8,330 bases of DNA. Origin: Treponema sp. Lineage in GTDB: Bacteria > Spirochaetota > Spirochaetia > Treponematales > Breznakiellaceae. The stretch covers positions 1-8,330 of the forward strand of contig JAISWN010000024.1 of NCBI GenBank assembly GCA_031271075.1, read 5' to 3'. Position 1 is the first letter of the stretch. The number at the start of each line of letters is the position of its first letter. The translations under genes and the position numbers were made by a program. The notes under the pieces are model-generated. The model searched no databases, had not been told where the DNA came from, and was given only the letters and a program-made list of their open reading frames with translations. Of the stretch, positions 6,701-8,330 are shown piece by piece.

Positions 6701-7765
6701 ATGATACTGGACCGGTATCTGGTAAAACAGTTTTTCCCTATATTTCTCGTCGCCATATCCATGTTTGTGCTGCTTCTCTCCCTGATCGATCTTTTTGCCA
6801 ATATCTGGCGCTACATAAGCTACGAGGTGCCTCTAAGGGATATTCTCCGGGTAAGTTTTTATTACATTCCCAAAAGCATTTCCTTCGCCCTGCCCATATC
6901 CCTCCTCTTTGCCGCGGCTTACACCCTGGGGGATCTGTACGCAAGAAACGAGCTGACTTCGATTTTTTCCTCCGGCGTTCCCTTCTGGCGTTTCAGTATG
7001 CCGCTCCTGGCAATCGGTTTTTTCGCTTCGCTGTTTGCCTTTTACTTTGATGATACCATAGTTATTCCGACCCTGCGGATCAAAAACGACCTTTCGCGGA
7101 CCTACCTCCACCAGCAGCGGACGGAAGATAATTCCGACATTGTAATAAAGACCCGGAACGGGAAGTTGATCTATTCGGTAGACTACTACGATCACATAGA
7201 GCAGGTGCTGAACGGGCTCAGTATCGTTGAGCAGAACGAAAAGGGAGAGTTTATCTCCCAGGTACGGGCGCCCCGGGCTTTCTGGAACGGGGAATACTGG
7301 GTTCTCATTACCCCGCTTATTTATGAGTACGAAGAGGATCTGCTCCGGGTAAGGCCCCTGGAGGAAACCGACATATACCGGGAACACCCGGATACTTTCA
7401 GGCGGAACGCGGTGGAAGTGGAGGAACTTCCCTTCCGGGAGGCATGGTTCCTGGTAGAGGATCTGAAAAACGCGGGGCTCCCCTTTATCAAGGCCCTGGC
7501 CGAATATTACCACCGGTTCTCCTTTCCCACCGCTTCCCTGGTAGTAATGGTGTTGTCGATCTCCATGGGGGGGCGTTTCCGGAAAAACATCCTCCTCATG
7601 AGCCTCCTGGCAAGCCTCTCCGCGGCGGTGGTGTTTTACGTGATGGAAATGATCACCATGATGATGGCCCGGCTGGGATACATCCCGCCTATTGCGGGGG
7701 CATGGTTCCCGGTTGGCAGTTTTATTATTATCGGCATCATTCTCCTGCAAAGCGCGAAAACATAA
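6701..7765 (+). CDS. LptF/LptG (YjgP/YjgQ) family permease, second of the pair
   Basis: This is the partner of the preceding protein, and together they would form the FG heterodimer that works with an LptB-type ATPase encoded elsewhere. At 354 aa it has the standard family length. Membrane helices are predicted by eye at about 11-33, 52-76, 98-118, 274-292, 297-319 and 332-350, with a periplasmic beta-rich domain (about 140-230) in between. The cytoplasmic coupling segment [19 protein letters not shown] (76-94) matches the family pattern of acidic-Asn-Glu followed by a Ser/Gly turn. The protein starts [12 protein letters not shown], the typical amphipathic N-terminal helix (family consensus about ILxRYlxrxfl). 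It follows the first gene with a 6-nt gap and an AGGA SD, and tgt begins 14 nt after its stop. The cargo is unknown: characterised treponemes such as T. pallidum lack LPS, so another glycolipid or outer-membrane lipid is likely if this is a treponeme. Confidence 0.9.
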   Translation: MILDRYLVKQFFPIFLVAISMFVLLLSLIDLFANIWRYISYEVPLRDILRVSFYYIPKSISFALPISLLFAAAYTLGDLYARNELTSIFSSGVPFWRFSMPLLAIGFFASLFAFYFDDTIVIPTLRIKNDLSRTYLHQQRTEDNSDIVIKTRNGKLIYSVDYYDHIEQVLNGLSIVEQNEKGEFISQVRAPRAFWNGEYWVLITPLIYEYEEDLLRVRPLEETDIYREHPDTFRRNAVEVEELPFREAWFLVEDLKNAGLPFIKALAEYYHRFSFPTASLVVMVLSISMGGRFRKNILLMSLLASLSAAVVFYVMEMITMMMARLGYIPPIAGAWFPVGSFIIIGIILLQSAKT

Positions 7766-7779
7766 GGCCCGGAACGGAT

Positions 7780-8330
7780 ATGGGGGAAAGTATCTTTACC
7801 GTTAAGCACCGGGACAGGGAGACCAGGGCCCGGACAGGAACCCTGTATCTTCCCCACGGAAAGGTTTCGACTCCGGTCTTTATGCCGGTGGGAACCAACG
7901 CCGCCGTCAAGGCCCTGAGCCGGGAGGATCTTGCGGGGATCGGATTTGAAATAATCCTGTCCAACACTTACCATCTCTACCTGCGCCCGGGAACCGAAGT
8001 AATCGCCGCCGCCGGGGGGCTCCACGGTTTTATGAACTGGGACAGAAACATCCTTACCGATTCGGGGGGCTTCCAGGTGTTTTCCCTGGCCCCCTTCCGC
8101 AAGGTTACCCCTGAAGGGGCCCTGTTCCAGTCCCACATCGACGGTTCCCGGCATTTCCTCAGCCCCGAAGGGGTGGTGGAGATCCAGCGGATCCTCGATA
8201 GCGATATCCAGATGCAGCTTGATATCTGTACCGGCTGGGGGATCTCCCGGGGGGAGGCGGAAAAGGCCCTGGAGATTACCGGCAACTGGCTCCTGCGATC
8301 CAAAAGGGCCTGGGAGGAAAAACGGGACGC
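7780..8330 (+). CDS. tgt: tRNA-guanine transglycosylase (queuine/preQ1), N-terminal part; 3' end outside window
   Basis: Bacterial Tgt exchanges guanine-34 in the anticodon of GUN-anticodon tRNAs (Asp, Asn, His, Tyr) for preQ1, the committed step to queuosine. The first 183 codons are present, with no stop before the window end. The TIM-barrel signatures are clear: [13 protein letters not shown] (15-27), TPVFMPVGT (31-39), [11 protein letters not shown] (61-71), [13 protein letters not shown] (91-103) with catalytic-site Asp94 (Zymomonas Asp102), and [13 protein letters not shown] (141-153) with preQ1-binding Asp148 (Zymomonas Asp156) and Cys150 (Zymomonas Cys158). The nucleophilic Asp and the zinc site lie beyond the window. 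The usual DEC triplet reads DIC here. The ATG at 7780 matches the family N-terminus; upstream there is only a weak purine stretch (GGAACGG), and the gene lies 14 nt after the permease, so it is probably in the same operon. Confidence 0.96.
   Translation, partial: MGESIFTVKHRDRETRARTGTLYLPHGKVSTPVFMPVGTNAAVKALSREDLAGIGFEIILSNTYHLYLRPGTEVIAAAGGLHGFMNWDRNILTDSGGFQVFSLAPFRKVTPEGALFQSHIDGSRHFLSPEGVVEIQRILDSDIQMQLDICTGWGISRGEAEKALEITGNWLLRSKRAWEEKRD

Noticed and set aside
6833..7750. 305-codon open frame on the minus strand inside the second lpt gene
   Set aside because: It is antisense to a clear family member, with no domain or start signal; a codon-bias shadow.
1..8330. Mobile element, CRISPR array, tRNA/rRNA gene or defence system
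   Set aside because: No transposase, recombinase, regularly spaced repeats, cloverleaf or toxin/defence-type genes are visible; every base except short spacers belongs to conserved housekeeping genes.
1..8330. Apparent abundance of GATC and CCGG tetranucleotides as a modification signal
   Set aside because: Frequent ATC, GAT, CCG and GGG codons in GC-rich genes produce these; no count against expectation could be made by eye.

Overview
This window is a compact, single-strand run of bacterial housekeeping genes, all on the + strand. It is GC-rich (roughly 55-60 % by eye) and has almost no intergenic space. The order is infB (3' end), rbfA, truB, ribF, rpsO, pnp, dut, two LptF/LptG-family permease genes and tgt (5' part). 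From memory, this matches the chromosomal order in the spirochaete genus Treponema. The TruB and Tgt motif variants would fit a treponeme, and the GC content suggests a GC-richer one such as a gut or termite-associated lineage rather than T. pallidum. The placement is inference from gene order and protein character; no database search was possible.

Region 1-2430 is the translation-initiation, ribosome-maturation and cofactor block: the IF-2 C-terminus, the 30S maturation factor RbfA, tRNA pseudouridine-55 synthase TruB, and an FAD-synthetase-type RibF. Successive genes overlap by 17, 26 and 20 nt, and only rbfA has a clear Shine-Dalgarno (SD) sequence, so translation is probably coupled. RibF stands out: its adenylyltransferase half is intact, but the riboflavin-kinase half is shortened and lacks the PTAN-type signature.

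Region 2431-2506 is the only real spacer, 76 nt upstream of rpsO. It carries a small hairpin, a competing long-range pairing with the end of ribF, an imperfect tandem 15-nt repeat and the best SD in the window. Region 2507-4941 holds rpsO (S15) and pnp (PNPase), separated by only 5 nt.

Region 4968-7765 holds dut (dUTPase, all five motifs) and two consecutive LptF/LptG-like inner-membrane proteins joined to dut by an ATGA overlap. The first has an unusually long charged helical segment and a very T-rich, Phe-rich first membrane helix. Region 7780-8330 is the start of tgt (tRNA-guanine transglycosylase), cut by the window end.

Most of the genes serve RNA and ribosome metabolism: translation initiation, 30S maturation, tRNA modification by TruB and Tgt, and RNA decay. 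The Lpt pair and dut are embedded passengers. I see no mobile element, CRISPR array, tRNA or rRNA, and no defence-type system. The window is largely ordinary core genome; the interesting points are the RibF domain loss, the LptF-like insertion and the rpsO leader and rpsO-pnp junction.
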